The position numbers and the translations under genes were made by a program. Of a stretch of 64,000 nt of DNA, positions 37,786 to 49,200 are shown piece after piece; within the stretch, counting starts at the first letter, position 1; every line of letters starts with the position of its first letter. The notes beneath the pieces are model-generated. The model saw only the letters and a program-made list of their open reading frames with translations, made no database searches and was not told the origin of the DNA. The stretch is from Takifugu bimaculatus (taxonomy: Eukaryota; Chordata; Actinopteri; Tetraodontiformes; Tetraodontidae). Location: contig CP034986.1 of assembly GCA_004026145.2 (NCBI GenBank), forward strand, positions 3,590,255-3,654,254, written 5' to 3'.

Positions 37786-40700
37786 TCCTCCTCGAGGATC
37801 TCTATAGAATGTCTGTGAAAATGCAGCTACCTCTATAAATATGTATATATGCAATGGCGAGGCTGTGAATAAAACATAGGTAAGGGTAGCTCTAATATGC
37901 TCTTCCTGGACGCTCGTCTCTCAGGATGTCCCCCGACTGTGATTGGGAGCGCCGCACGATTTCCTCTTCAGATATCTGGGCATTCTGCGCTAATGCTAAA
38001 GTGAGCGTGTTAATATTCTTCTTCAGGGCTGCTTTAGGAGGGGAAAAAAGAGCGATTCTGTCTGTTCTGGGAAGACTGGCAGACGTGTCTGGCCGTGATT
38101 AAAACAGACAGTGATTGTGATAAGAGTTGGACTATAATTACAGGGGCAGTCATTCTTTTTGGATTAAAACTTTAAAAGTTTGCAGAGGACATTTGCATTT
38201 TAAGAGGCCGGTGTCATTTTGGGATGCTTGTAAACATCCCGTTGCGTGTGCGACCCATTTCCCCCCTACATGATAAAAAAAAATGGATTAGCATATGAGC
38301 TTTAACTTGAATATTGAGGTAAACAAAAGCTGTTTTAATATCACAGTGATAGCTCTTTTTTTTTCAAATTCTGCTGGGCGCTATTATGGTAAAAATAATA
38401 TTTGTGGAAGATTGTGCTGGTGGTAGCCTCTAGTTGATGCTAGTCTCAGTGACGTCCTACATTAATCAATACACCTCATAATAACAACAATCACCTTAAT
38501 CTAGGCTTGTGGAGCAACGCTTAACTTCCGCACCATTTAAAATCAATACGCTCGTATTTAGTAGGAAACTAAGACCACCGAGACTGTCAAAACTCCAAAA
38601 TAAAAGGCGAGTTTAAGAGATTAATCAACCATAATTCTGTCAGTAGTCAAAAGTGCGTTCTGTGAGTTTAATGTCCAAAAAACAGCATTTTCATTTCAAG
38701 TAAACCAAGAATTTGTTTTTGAGAATGTGCAACAGCAAATCAATTAGACATGCTGGCGCAGCTGTGACAGACGTCAAATACTAACAAAATAAAGTGACAA
38801 GAGCATTAAAAATGAAATGCTCGCGCCCACCAACACGGCCTCCTGAAAACAAATCGTCCTCCTTTCTCTCAGGAAGACTTCAATGGCTCCGCTGTAGGTG
38901 TGCTGCTCTTCTGTGGACAGGGAGGCTAATACTGAGAGCCGCGCTTGTTTCTGGCACAGGTTTTAATACAGCGATAGCTGTTGCTAGCTAACAGGCCTCT
39001 GGGGTTAGTGCGCATGAGTGCTTATCCAATCACGGGTGTGTGCATGTTGCGCTCAGCGTAAGACCTAGCCGGCCATGGCGCCGCAGACAACTGTTGCTTC
39101 AGAAGGGCTCAGGCAGATTTTACAGAACCTGACAACACAAGCTAGCTGGAAAATGACTGGATCGAAAATTCAATGCTGGAAACAGGCCAACCAAGTGGAT
39201 ATAATAGGACACGAAGAGAACAGACTGTGGGGGATCATTTTAGTGACAAATTTACAAAAATGAAAAAAAAAACCTCTTCTGAGTCTGTTTGGGCCAGCGG
39301 AGGTCCTGGCGACCCACCTCTGGGGGAGGACCTGACCCACATGAGGGAGGAACAAGTGGGGAAGAGCTAAAAATAAAAGCTTCCTTTAAAACCAAAGCAA
39401 CGGCTAAGGGAACAGTTATTCCCCATGTTGTGTGAAGCTTTTTGGAAGGTGTTTACTGTCTTGTTGACACGTACACCTGTAAACATGGAACCCTAAAACG
39501 TCACACCAACTGGAATGATGCGTTTCTTCCAGAATGGATCTAAAGTCCTTTACTGGCCACTTTATTTAACAAGTCACACTTATCTCTTAACAAAGTAGCC
39601 ACGGAAACTCATTAAGTCTTGACCCATGGACAGTCGATATGTCCATGTCTCCCTGGGACCTGGAGAGAAATCATCAATAGCTCTTTGAAAATAAAGGATC
39701 TCAACTCGATGCATTTATCTCAAATGTGACCTTATCCAGCGCTCTGGGTGCAACACTTCATTCTGTCGTGGGAAAAATAAAATTATTCTTAATTTGACGC
39801 GATCAAGAAGAGCCAGGCTTTGCTACATTGTTTTTTTTTGGGGGGGGGGGTGGCTTTAGAGTGCGTGTTTTCTTTAAGAGAAATGAGTTTGCGGAGTGAT
39901 TGCTCGGTGATCTGTCTTGATCACCGGCATCTTAATTCATCTCTGGCGCTGCTGAAAAGCATATTTTTTTGTAAATTCATTAAAATAACCTTCCCCTAAA
40001 AGTGAAAAAAGCCAAGTCATCATCCATCACCGGCCTGACGGGTGTGTTATTTCAGATCGAGTGTAAAACCCCCAAAACTGGGGGTCACTCGAGCATTTGT
40101 GTGTGGTTTACACAAATGGGGCCGGGGGGGCGGGGGGCTCCCAGGTCGGCCAAGAGAGACAGTGTAATGAATTGTCGGGGTTTGTTGCACTTTCCGAAAT
40201 CCCGCTAATGCTTCCCGCTGTAGCCGTTTTCCCAGAATGCCTCCCTCCTTCCTCCTTTGTCCTCCTCGGTCTCTGTCCCAGCCGATCAGACATGACAGCA
40301 CCAGCTGGCTCCTGGCGGACTCGCCGCCGGAGGACGGAAGTCGCGCGTGTCTGCGTGTGCGGCTAAGGCCGTTAGCGCGGCGGCTAGCTTTCGCGCGCGT
40401 CAGTTCGAACGCCGCGTGAGTCACAGGTGCGTGGCAGCGACTCGGGGCAGCGTAAAGAGCAATATTAAATTCCTGCGGAGCGGAGCAGCTGTGTACTCGT
40501 GTGGGCGCTTGGCATTTTCCTCCCCGGCTGAGTCACTGCGCACTTTAAAAGGCTCTTATTTGCCTGGTTGCGTGGATGCTTGCCTCCAGAATGTGCACCC
40601 TTTTCTTTCGTAGCTCTTTTGGGTAATTTATGGAAAGGTAATGAAAAAAAGAAGAGGGAGACGTTTGTGTAACGCACGCCAGCCTGTCGTGGCAGCTCGG

Positions 40701-43319
40701 CCCTCTTTACAGGGTGGCAGGAAACATTTACAGCTTAGTGGGAACGCTGGAGATGAACAGCAGATGTGCCTGTGATTTTGGCACTGTTCGACACACTCAA
40801 CCCCCCCCCCCACGCCGCCGCCACCCGACCCTGCTTCCGCCCCCACCACATCGATTAAAGACACATATTCCCTTCTTCCCATCTGTCCAGCCATGCCTCC
40901 TGTTGCCTCATAAATGTTCGCCCTACATTCAGAGGGAGAGGATGAAACATCCCGGTTAGAGGACACCCCCCCCCCCCCATCCCCAATAAAACCTCTACCC
41001 AAATATTTTTAGATCACTGCAGGTGGTTTCTCTAAATAAACTGTTCCCGCAGCAAATAAAACTTGATTTTAGAACTATTAAATACAGTTTAACCATAATT
41101 TAACATACAGAAATCAATAGAACTCCCTTTAATTCATGCGTGAGAGTGTAATTTCATCATTATGGAAGCTCCCTTTGCTACATCAGATTTCTTAATGGCC
41201 TCCTTGCAATGCTAATGGTCGGCGCCGACGTCCCATAATGACGTGCAAGGTCAACCAGTCAAATCCCAGCCTCCTGCTCAGCAGTGAGCTCTATCTCCGG
41301 CTCCAGTCGCTGCCCTCAATCCATTTTGGTCACTTTCTTGGGAGCCACGGCGGGTAAAGAGGGAAAATTGTATCAAACACAAGGACGAAAGTCACGAAAG
41401 AAAAGAAAAAAAGAAAAGAAAAACCCCACCGCACGCAGACGCACCGCGACGCACACATGTGACATGATTGAGTGAGCTGTGGATGTTAGAGGTCATGTTT
41501 TAGCCACCTCTGCTGTCACTGAGGAGAAAAAAGACACGTTTGCTTGGTTCGCTCTCTATAAACACGTTTGCTTTTCCCAGTGAGGTTTTCACGATCATTG
41601 TGACCAGAAAAAGTCCCCATTTTTACTAAAATATAAAAATACCCCCCCACTACACAAATTACGAATGTAATAGCATTAGCAAACTTGTTTTTTCAGTGTT
41701 ACTTGTTGCTAAAAGAGTCACATTGGCGTATTATTAGCTCCAACTCTGTCTGTGGCTAATGCCTTTGTATATACGCTAGCTATAGTTTTACAGCTCGTCC
41801 AGACAGCCTAAAAAAACCAACTACAACAACAAATGAACTTGATATAAACCAACAGGACCCTCCCCCGGGCCTCTCCAGCATCTGACCCAGCTCCGTACCA
41901 GCTGAAACTGGGCCAGAGCCGATGACAGACAGGCGCACCAGAGTCGAGGCGAACAGGAGCTCGCATGTTTCAGGCTGTTTGTTCTGTACGGACGCCAAAG
42001 TCTGGCAGACACTGACGAATGGGGAGAAATTTGGACGTCATCGGAGCGAGGGGGACGAAGCCCGGGAGCTTTGGAGGGAGGGAGAGGCTGATTGAAGGAA
42101 GACAAGAGGACAGAAAGTGAGAAAGATGAGGTTGGAGCTGAAAGGGGAGCACTTGAGTTTTCCATGGATCATCCACTATTGGTTGGTTGCTGATAAGGTC
42201 CTGTTTTAGAAGTTTCTCCTCTTTTAGACTTCCATCGCTGTAAAAAGCATAAAATGGTGAGAAAATGAACATATTTCATGAAAAGTGGAGCTTCTGACCT
42301 GTACAAAAGGAAGTGTTTATTACAGGTTCACAAGGTTGCAGAGTGAGGAAGCACGAAAAGAACCATCTCATCCTGAGAAAATCAAATGGGAAAAAAGGGG
42401 AATTATATGAAATGGAGTGATGAGTGTGTGAAACAGACTGTGACTGGAGCGCTCCAGGCCAGGCGGCGGCGACCACAGCCGCCTCCTTTGTGCTGCGGTG
42501 ATTCTGTTGCTGAGCCCTTGAGCCGCGGGGTCTAACCCCAGCCAAGAGCGACGGCTAACGCTCGGATAAATGGACAATCCGAGGGGGAAACATGACATCA
42601 GTCGCTTAAGACGACGACCTCTGGAGCTGTGAAGGAGGTGGTGGTCTGTGGTCGGAGGGCAGCCCGGTCCCAGGGTGCTCCACCGTCCTCTCCTCTGGGA
42701 CTCTACCGGCAAGACCGGCCACGATTCGGCCAGGACGTGTTGCCGGGGGGCTCCTCCGGCGAGGGGTTGACACCTCGCTGGTGATGTGCTTCTTCTCATC
42801 GTGCGCTCAGGAGGGAGTCGGCCCACCTGCAATTGGCCCGACGCGACCCGACCTGCCGATGGGAAGACGACTCTTCGGCGCCGGGAATAATTCACTCCAA
42901 CGCGTTGTATTTCTGAGAACTTGCTGAAACCGTCGGCAAGGAAAAGATGTTTCTCTGAACAAGACGCAGCCGGAGTGGCGGCGCGTTGAGTGCTCAGGGT
43001 GCATTTTCGCCGCTGCTGCGAAGGCGTTTCAGATAGTGCTGCTGATGCTTATCTTTCGGGGAGAGCTCTATTGATTTAGCTGTGGTAAATAATTGGTTGG
43101 GTCTACAAGCTGTCATGTTTGGCCTGATTGCTGAGCATTGGTGGTCCAGAGCTGTTATCTCCCTCCATATCCTTCTCTGATCCTTCTTTAGCCTTCTTAG
43201 CCTATCGCTACATTTATCGATTAGAATCTTATATGACCATTTTCTATCCTTCGGTTTGGCCAATAATCCTTGTCCCAGAGCCACAAGTTACAAGTTATCT
43301 ACTCGGTTCGCCTTGCCCC

Positions 43320-43320
<1 letters not shown>
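37783..43320. other. Non-coding stretch with a CpG-rich patch
   Basis: No gene is recognised. Around 40220-40520 the sequence becomes CpG-dense and contains CCCAGAATGC, many CGCG steps and a splice-donor-like CGCCGC|GTGAGT at about 40410. This would suit a small promoter with a non-coding first exon, but no following exon could be linked. Around 42440-43010 another GC-rich patch is open on the minus strand without recognisable protein. C runs occur at 40801-40811 and 40967-40978. Confidence 0.35.

Positions 43321-43395
<75 letters not shown>
43321..43395. repeat. (GT)37 microsatellite
   Basis: The longest dinucleotide array in the window, about 37 uninterrupted GT units followed by a short G run. 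Likely highly polymorphic and able to form Z-DNA. Confidence 0.98.
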
Positions 43396-43399
<4 letters not shown>

Positions 43400-44467
43400 G
43401 GGGGGTGTTTTAGGCAGGAGAAAATAGAACAAGGACATTTGGAGGGGTCAGACATAATACAAGTTTGCGTGGTTCTGCCCTACTTTTATAGCAACGTGTC
43501 CATGTGGCCTATTTTTTTTATTTTTTTCATGCGATTCATCGCATGTCGGGAGTGAAATAAGCAGTTGGCGTCTTTGCCTGAAGATTGCTGCCTTGTTTCT
43601 GTAATCCACCAGGCGAGGGAGGCAAGGTCAGACAGCCAGGCATGATTATAATCCTCAACTAGAGGGGGTCAGATCCCTTTCCTTGTTCAGGAGTCATTAA
43701 AAAAAAACCGGACATGTTGCAAAAATCACAACTGAGTCTCATTGTAAAGGTGCCACCTAAGGCCATTAGACAACAACAACAAAAAAGTGGATGAGAGGAG
43801 ACTGTTGGAGGCAACCTATAAATTTAATTTCCTTCTTAAAGGCAACATTAAACACCATAACTAATGTTAAAACACTCATCCATGCTGGCAGGTTTAATAA
43901 AAACCCATGACTAAAAAGAAACAAAACTCCTCGGCTGGATTTCCTCGGGCTAAAGCTCATCTTCCTGCTGGCTCCGTGTCCTAATCCCGTCCGCTGGGAG
44001 GGCTGCATGTCGGATTTGGTTGAGGCCTTCAGTCTGCATGCTGCAGCCTCTCAGGGTCGCCGAGCGCGGGGTCGATGGGAAGACCATTAGCGCCCCCTCA
44101 CGAAAGGCTCGGGGAACTACAACTCCCCGACAGCTATCCGCGAACAACAGACCCGATTATCCAAAAACCCCACAAAAGCCTTCTTTTCAGGCTGTGGAGA
44201 ATCATTTAAGCGACTGACTTTTTTTCCCCTTTTCTTAAACAAATGGCAGAACAATTCCTACAATCCCACACACAGAATAAGAGACTATAGGCTCCACGGT
44301 GTTTGCTTAGTATTCCTCGGTGCCCTTGAGCAAAGCAGCGAAGCACCTTAGCCTGACACCTCTCCCAAGATGATTATTTAGTGTGTTTTCATGTAAAGTG
44401 CACGTATATTGCGTGCTATAGCCACAACATAAGTGATTCCCCTCCGAGGTTTAAATTGTTTTCCCCT
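43396..44467. other. Non-coding stretch upstream of the serpin gene
   Basis: No gene is recognised. At 44115-44128 the string AACTACAACTCCCC resembles the ACTACAANTCCC element bound by ZNF143 in many vertebrate promoters, but the match is partial and no transcript start can be tied to it. Confidence 0.35.
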
Positions 44468-44590
44468 ATTTTCTTCTTCTCTGCTTTCTTCGCCAGTCTA
44501 TATTTTCTTCTTCTGTTTTCTTCGCTATATTCTGTTTTCTTCTTCTCTGCTTTCTTCGCTATATTCTTTATTTTTTTCTTCTCTATACTT
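44468..44590. repeat. Imperfect 33-36-bp pyrimidine-rich tandem repeat, about 3.5 copies
   Basis: Units share TTTTCTTCTTCTCTGC, then TTTCTTCGC, then a TATATTC-like linker. They differ by small indels. The tract sits about 170 bp upstream of the heat-shock element. Confidence 0.85.
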
Positions 44591-44755
44591 GCTACAAATG
44601 TGCTACCGACTGTGTTTATTACAAAAACGCGTCACTCATTTTGTCCATTGATTTGTTATTACACATTTAATGAGATTATGAATGATTTAAAGTCCATTTA
44701 GTTGAGTTATTGCGCACTTTCCTCCCCCGTCTGTGATGTGGCCGCAGACGTACAT

Positions 44756-44770
44756 GGAAGTTTCGGGAAA
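44756..44770 (+). promoter_or_regulatory. Heat-shock element, three perfect pentamers
   Basis: Bases 44756-44770 read GGAAGTTTCGGGAAA, that is GAA (44757-44759), TTC (44762-44764) and GAA (44767-44769) with exact two-base spacers. This is the canonical trimeric HSF1 site. It lies about 820 bp upstream of the serpin start codon, and known HSP47 genes are heat-inducible through one such element near their promoter. The site is seen directly; its use by this gene is inferred. Confidence 0.7.
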
Positions 44771-44829
44771 AGTGTCCCGGGAAACGCTGAACTTCCTCTG
44801 ACAACTGCCACGTCTGAACCCCGGCTCAG

Positions 44830-44889
44830 CCCCACTTCCTCCGGAGAACACTGCCGACGGGACAGAGCGGGGGACGGAGACCAATCCAG
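44830..44889 (+). other. serpinh2: Candidate non-coding exon 1 of the serpin gene (GC donor)
   Basis: SERPINH1 genes have a non-coding first exon, and here an acceptor just before the ATG implies the same. The strongest donor-like string downstream of the heat-shock element is CAATCCAG|GCAAGT with the cut after 44889. It matches the consensus fully except for GC in place of GT. The start of the exon is not visible. An alternative is a promoter around a TATATAG string at 45358-45364 with little or no 5' splicing. Confidence 0.25.
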
Positions 44890-45579
44890 GCAAGTTCACG
44901 GTGAAATTGAACCGAAAAACGCTGGTCTATCGTTGAGGATTAGCGCGGTGGAGACTCGCGGCGTCACCGGGCTGACTTCAACTAGTTTTGTCGGTGCATC
45001 GTCGGAAGCGCTTTATTTCCCCGACGGAAAATATCTCCTTGTTCCCCCCCTTAACTTCATCAGAGTTAATTGTTGCTCTCGGTTTTCCTGCGCAGCTGGC
45101 GAGATAATAACCGTGCTGACAAGTGGGGAGGAATTTGCAGAATCAAGTTTAGTGTTGCGGCGCTGCAGGAGCAGGAACCCTTCGGCACTGTTGATATTAC
45201 TTTACCCGAAAACACGCTGCAAAACAGCGTGGGCACGCACACGCACTGTTCCGAGGCTCTCTGCCTATTAAATTGAGCTTAATCCAGGAATACGTTTCTG
45301 CAGCCCCCACCCTCCATCGTTAACACGCAGCGCCCTCGGTCAAATGCTTTAGCCTGTTATATAGGGTTATAATGGACATGAAATCCAATTTAGGATCAAA
45401 GCAGCGTCATGTGCTGTCTTGGTGACGCGTATCAAGGCAAAACATGGCAGTTTGCGCCACTGTTGCAGCTGTGACACGACCACAATGAGGTCTGCAAGCT
45501 TTAGCATTAGCCAAACTAGCAGGAAACCACTCCAGCATTCTGTGACATCGTCTTTTTCATTTCTGTTGCCTTCCTCCAG

Positions 45580-46205
45580 AGCTGCCATGCTGCCCAGGCT
45601 TCCTGTTTACATCCTCCTCTTTCTGCCTCTCGCCCCGGTGCAAAGAAGCACTGCCGATTCATCCGAGAAGAGTTCTGCCTCTTCACCACACCTGCCGCCT
45701 CCTCCTCTGGGTGACCCCAGCTGGGCCCTGGGTCTGCGCCTGTACCAGGCCCTGCGTTCCGACTCCCGCTCAGTGAACACCCTCTTCTCCCCTCTACTAG
45801 CGGCCTCCTCGCTGGGAGCGCTGGGCGGAGGATCGGCGGGCGCCAGCGCCAGCCAGTTCCAAGACCTCCTCAAGGCTTCATCCTCCGCCAAAGCCGGAGC
45901 GGAGCTGCTCTCCGAGTCGCTGAAGAGCCTCGGCAAATCCAATGGCACCAGTTTCCACGCACACGCGTCCACTGCTCTCTTTTCCAAAGAGGCTCCTCAG
46001 GTCAGCCAGGCATTTGTGAAGGACAGCCAAGCGAGGTTTGGATTGCAGCATCAGCCGCTGGGAAAAGGAGATTCAAAGGCTGACCTAAAACGTCTCCGTA
46101 GCTGGGCTAAAGCGGCCCTGGGTGGCCTGGACGCGGCTCCTTTAGCAGCCGAAATCCAGGCCAAGGCTGGGTCCCTGATCCTCGCCAACGCTTTCAGCTT
46201 CAAAG
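45580..46205 (+). CDS. serpinh2: serpinh2 first coding exon
   Basis: The acceptor TTGCCTTCCTCCAG ends at 45579, so the exon starts with seven untranslated bases before the ATG at 45587. It codes residues 1-206 plus one base of codon 207: the signal peptide, a proline/serine-rich linker (about residues 22-44), and serpin helices up to SLILANAFSFK. The donor is CAAAG|GTGAGT. This one large exon carrying half of the protein, with the ATG at its start, matches exon 2 of vertebrate SERPINH1. Confidence 0.9.
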
Positions 46206-49200
46206 GTGAGTAAAACGCGGAACGATGAGGCCTAAAGCGACGAGTAAACATGCAATTATTTATTCAATGCGTTAATAAAGATCTGAAATGAGGCAACGCC
46301 GTTGCCAACTTATTTCATTAGCGAGCGACCTCGCGGCGTAATGAGCTGTCTAGCGACGCATACCGGAGCAGCGGAATAATGTCGGAACGAGCCGGCGTAT
46401 CACGTAATCTCAGGGTCGTTGGATATCGACGTGAATCGAGGGTTTGGATTATTAGTGCGGCCCGTCCTCGCCGCCTCCGTGCCCGTTTGCCCATTACACC
46501 ACGTGTGCAGTGGACCCCCGCTGGGACACAGCACATAAAGGATGATCCTGGGAGCGGATCCATCTTCCATCGGTGGGGGCGAGGCGTCATCTTGAATAAT
46601 TAAGTAACAAGTGTCCAGGCTCTTGTCCCTCAGCGTCGTGCCTAACATCTGTGCTTGGAGAGCAGACGCAGCTTGGCTCAGCGCTGCTCTCTGCCACGCC
46701 GGTGGAAGCGAGTCAGTTCGGAGCCCCATCTGTGACGGAACCGTCCAAAAACCCGTCCAGTCATTCCTCCTGTGAAGCCGAGCGTTGCTTTTAAACACCG
46801 CACTCTTCATATTTAGGCTCTTAAAGGGTGCCGTGTTGTTAAAAGTAGGCGTTAGCTCATCAGGGCCGAGGAGCTTTTGTGGAAGGTAATCGCGGCCATC
46901 TCTCTCTCTCCGGTCCCCAGCCCACAATGGTGTCGAAGAAGATGTAAAATCTCCCTTTTGGTTGCAGAAAGGACGGCGCGTAAATACATTTTTATGTTTC
47001 CACTTGTGCTTTTTGTCCCTGTTTTTGTGCTTTTTCAATTGTTTATCAGCTGTCTTATCTCCCCTCTTTCTCCTCCTCCCCACAAGCCTCCCGTTCAGGT
47101 CCTTATCTGCCTTCAGCTGCTTCTGTTTCCTCCTGCAGGTATTCTTTTTTCCTTCGGTGCAGAGCAGGAGAGGCTGCCGAATTGGAAAAAAAACCCAAAA
47201 AACACCCGGGTTGCCAACGGAGAGGCCGGCTTTTGAGAATAACTTTCCCCGACAGAGTATACATTGATAAGCAATTCAATTAATTTTCTTTGTTTGATGT
47301 TTTGACTTCATTACCTAATTAGTTTCTCTGTGTACCGACCCTCATCGTTGGCTTCATTAATTTTGCGGGAAAAGTATACAAATGAGATTATAGCGCAGAT
47401 GCGACGCTCAAATTAGATCAGGGAAAATTGGATTTCTTTAGTTTTGATTCATAATTCAAACCCGGTCAGTACGTTGGGTCTTGTTTTTGTGCTCTCGGTG
47501 CTTCCAAGGTCAGTGCTTTGGCTTCAGAAGGAGGAGGCTCTCTTTGTTTGCTTCCCTGTCCTCTTTTGTTTATTGTGTCATTAGCTGTTTGGTTCATTAT
47601 TGAAGGGGAAATTATTAAAGATCCTTCTTTCTTCGGGCACTCAAAGAAAAGGGGGAGGTCGGGGCAATTAGCGGCGAAAGCAGCTCGTGGTGGAGACAAT
47701 GACAGAACATGTGGCGCTGAGAGCCATTTCTGGGTGGGAGAGGAGACAAAGAGACGTGATGGAAAGGCAGAAAGGGGAGCAACAAGCTGGGAGAGAGAGG
47801 GAGGGCCGGCCTGTGGAGAGACCCGAAGATTGACAGACACAGCAGAGGGAAGTGAAGCCCACCTCAGGAGCTCCAGTCCACACCACTTCATGAATTCAGC
47901 CTTTGTTGCCCGTTTTCCACAAACAAACTCTGGAACTAGTCGAGAAAAAGTGGGATCGTGAGGAGCAGATCAGACGGGGAAGCCAGTCAGAGCGAAAGGC
48001 GTCCTGAATATTTAACCTTTTGATAATAGCTCCAGCTAATAACGGTAGTCAGCCGGGGAGAGGAAGTCCCTCAGCCTTATTGATTCTCCTGCACTTGAAT
48101 TTACAGGCTGCATCGATGTGTCTCGGGCTGATTAGATTCCTTTCTCAGTCTGTTGGCGTTTTAAACAGGACACCAGATTTGAAAAGCTCTCTTTTCGTCA
48201 GCGTCGGAGAGCCGTCATCAGGTTTGACCTGTGCTCAGCAGGCACGCGAGCCCCCTAACTCCAGGGTGGCTTCGCTCTATCACTCATCGGCTAATGTCTT
48301 AACAAGGCTTGGATGAATTTGCGGTGGAATTTCCAGATCCAGCCACCCGCCCGGCTCTTTCTTATAAAGCCTGACATCTGTTGGAAGCATCAGGACAGCG
48401 GATTCCTGAGGCTTCCGCGCAGTTTTCGCCGCTTCCTGGCTTTATTGTTTCTGACTCGACGTGTAAACGACCGCACAGCGTGCCGCGAAATCTGGCACGT
48501 AGATTCATGACGGGATAATTGCTGATAGCCGAGGGTCCCGCAGGTACTTTTATCACGTCAAAATCTGAGACGATCTTCTTCTTACTGGCTCAAAACCCCT
48601 CAATGCTAATTACCGCTAACAAGCTAAACTGGGGTGTTGACTTGAATGTGTGCTCCTCTTCAAAAGTTGAAGAATATTTAGCATTAGCTTCTTGAAAGTG
48701 GAGGCTGAAGACGCCTCAGACAGGTCAAAGGTCAAAAGAAACAAACTGTCCCATTAGTCTCCCTTCACCTCTTTGTCTCCCTTCTCTGACATTCTTTGGG
48801 GGTCAAAAACAGCAACCATGCTAGTCTTCGTCACAGATTTCCTCCAGTTGAAGTGTTTTACGCCGCCGCCAAGCCCATGAAAGGGCAAACGAAACGTTTA
48901 ATTTGGCCTCCCTGCACCTGAGCATCGTGTCATGATTGCGGTGATCTTTTCAGACGATTAATCAATGATGAAAGTAATTATTAGCCGCCGCCCTTAGCGA
49001 ACCCCGGCGACAAGCACAAAGAATGTAATAAAGCCGGGGCAATAATGTGATGACCCCACCCTCTGCCCGCGTCCCCCCGCCTGACTGAAGCCTTCAACTA
49101 ACCTCAGCGCGCTCCTCGTACCTGCGTATGCTCAATTTGGCCCCATTTATTGATGATTCAAGAAAAATGGGAGTCATTAACCCAGTGTCCACGTTTCACC

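Noticed and set aside
40220..40520. CpG-island promoter
   Set aside because: CpG density and a GTGAGT donor are suggestive, but no linked coding exon or core promoter motif was found, so it is only mentioned within the surrounding stretch.
45419..45586. Upstream in-frame ATG extending the serpin by 56 residues
   Set aside because: The extension precedes a splice acceptor at 45579, lacks a signal peptide at its start, and would bury the real signal peptide internally.
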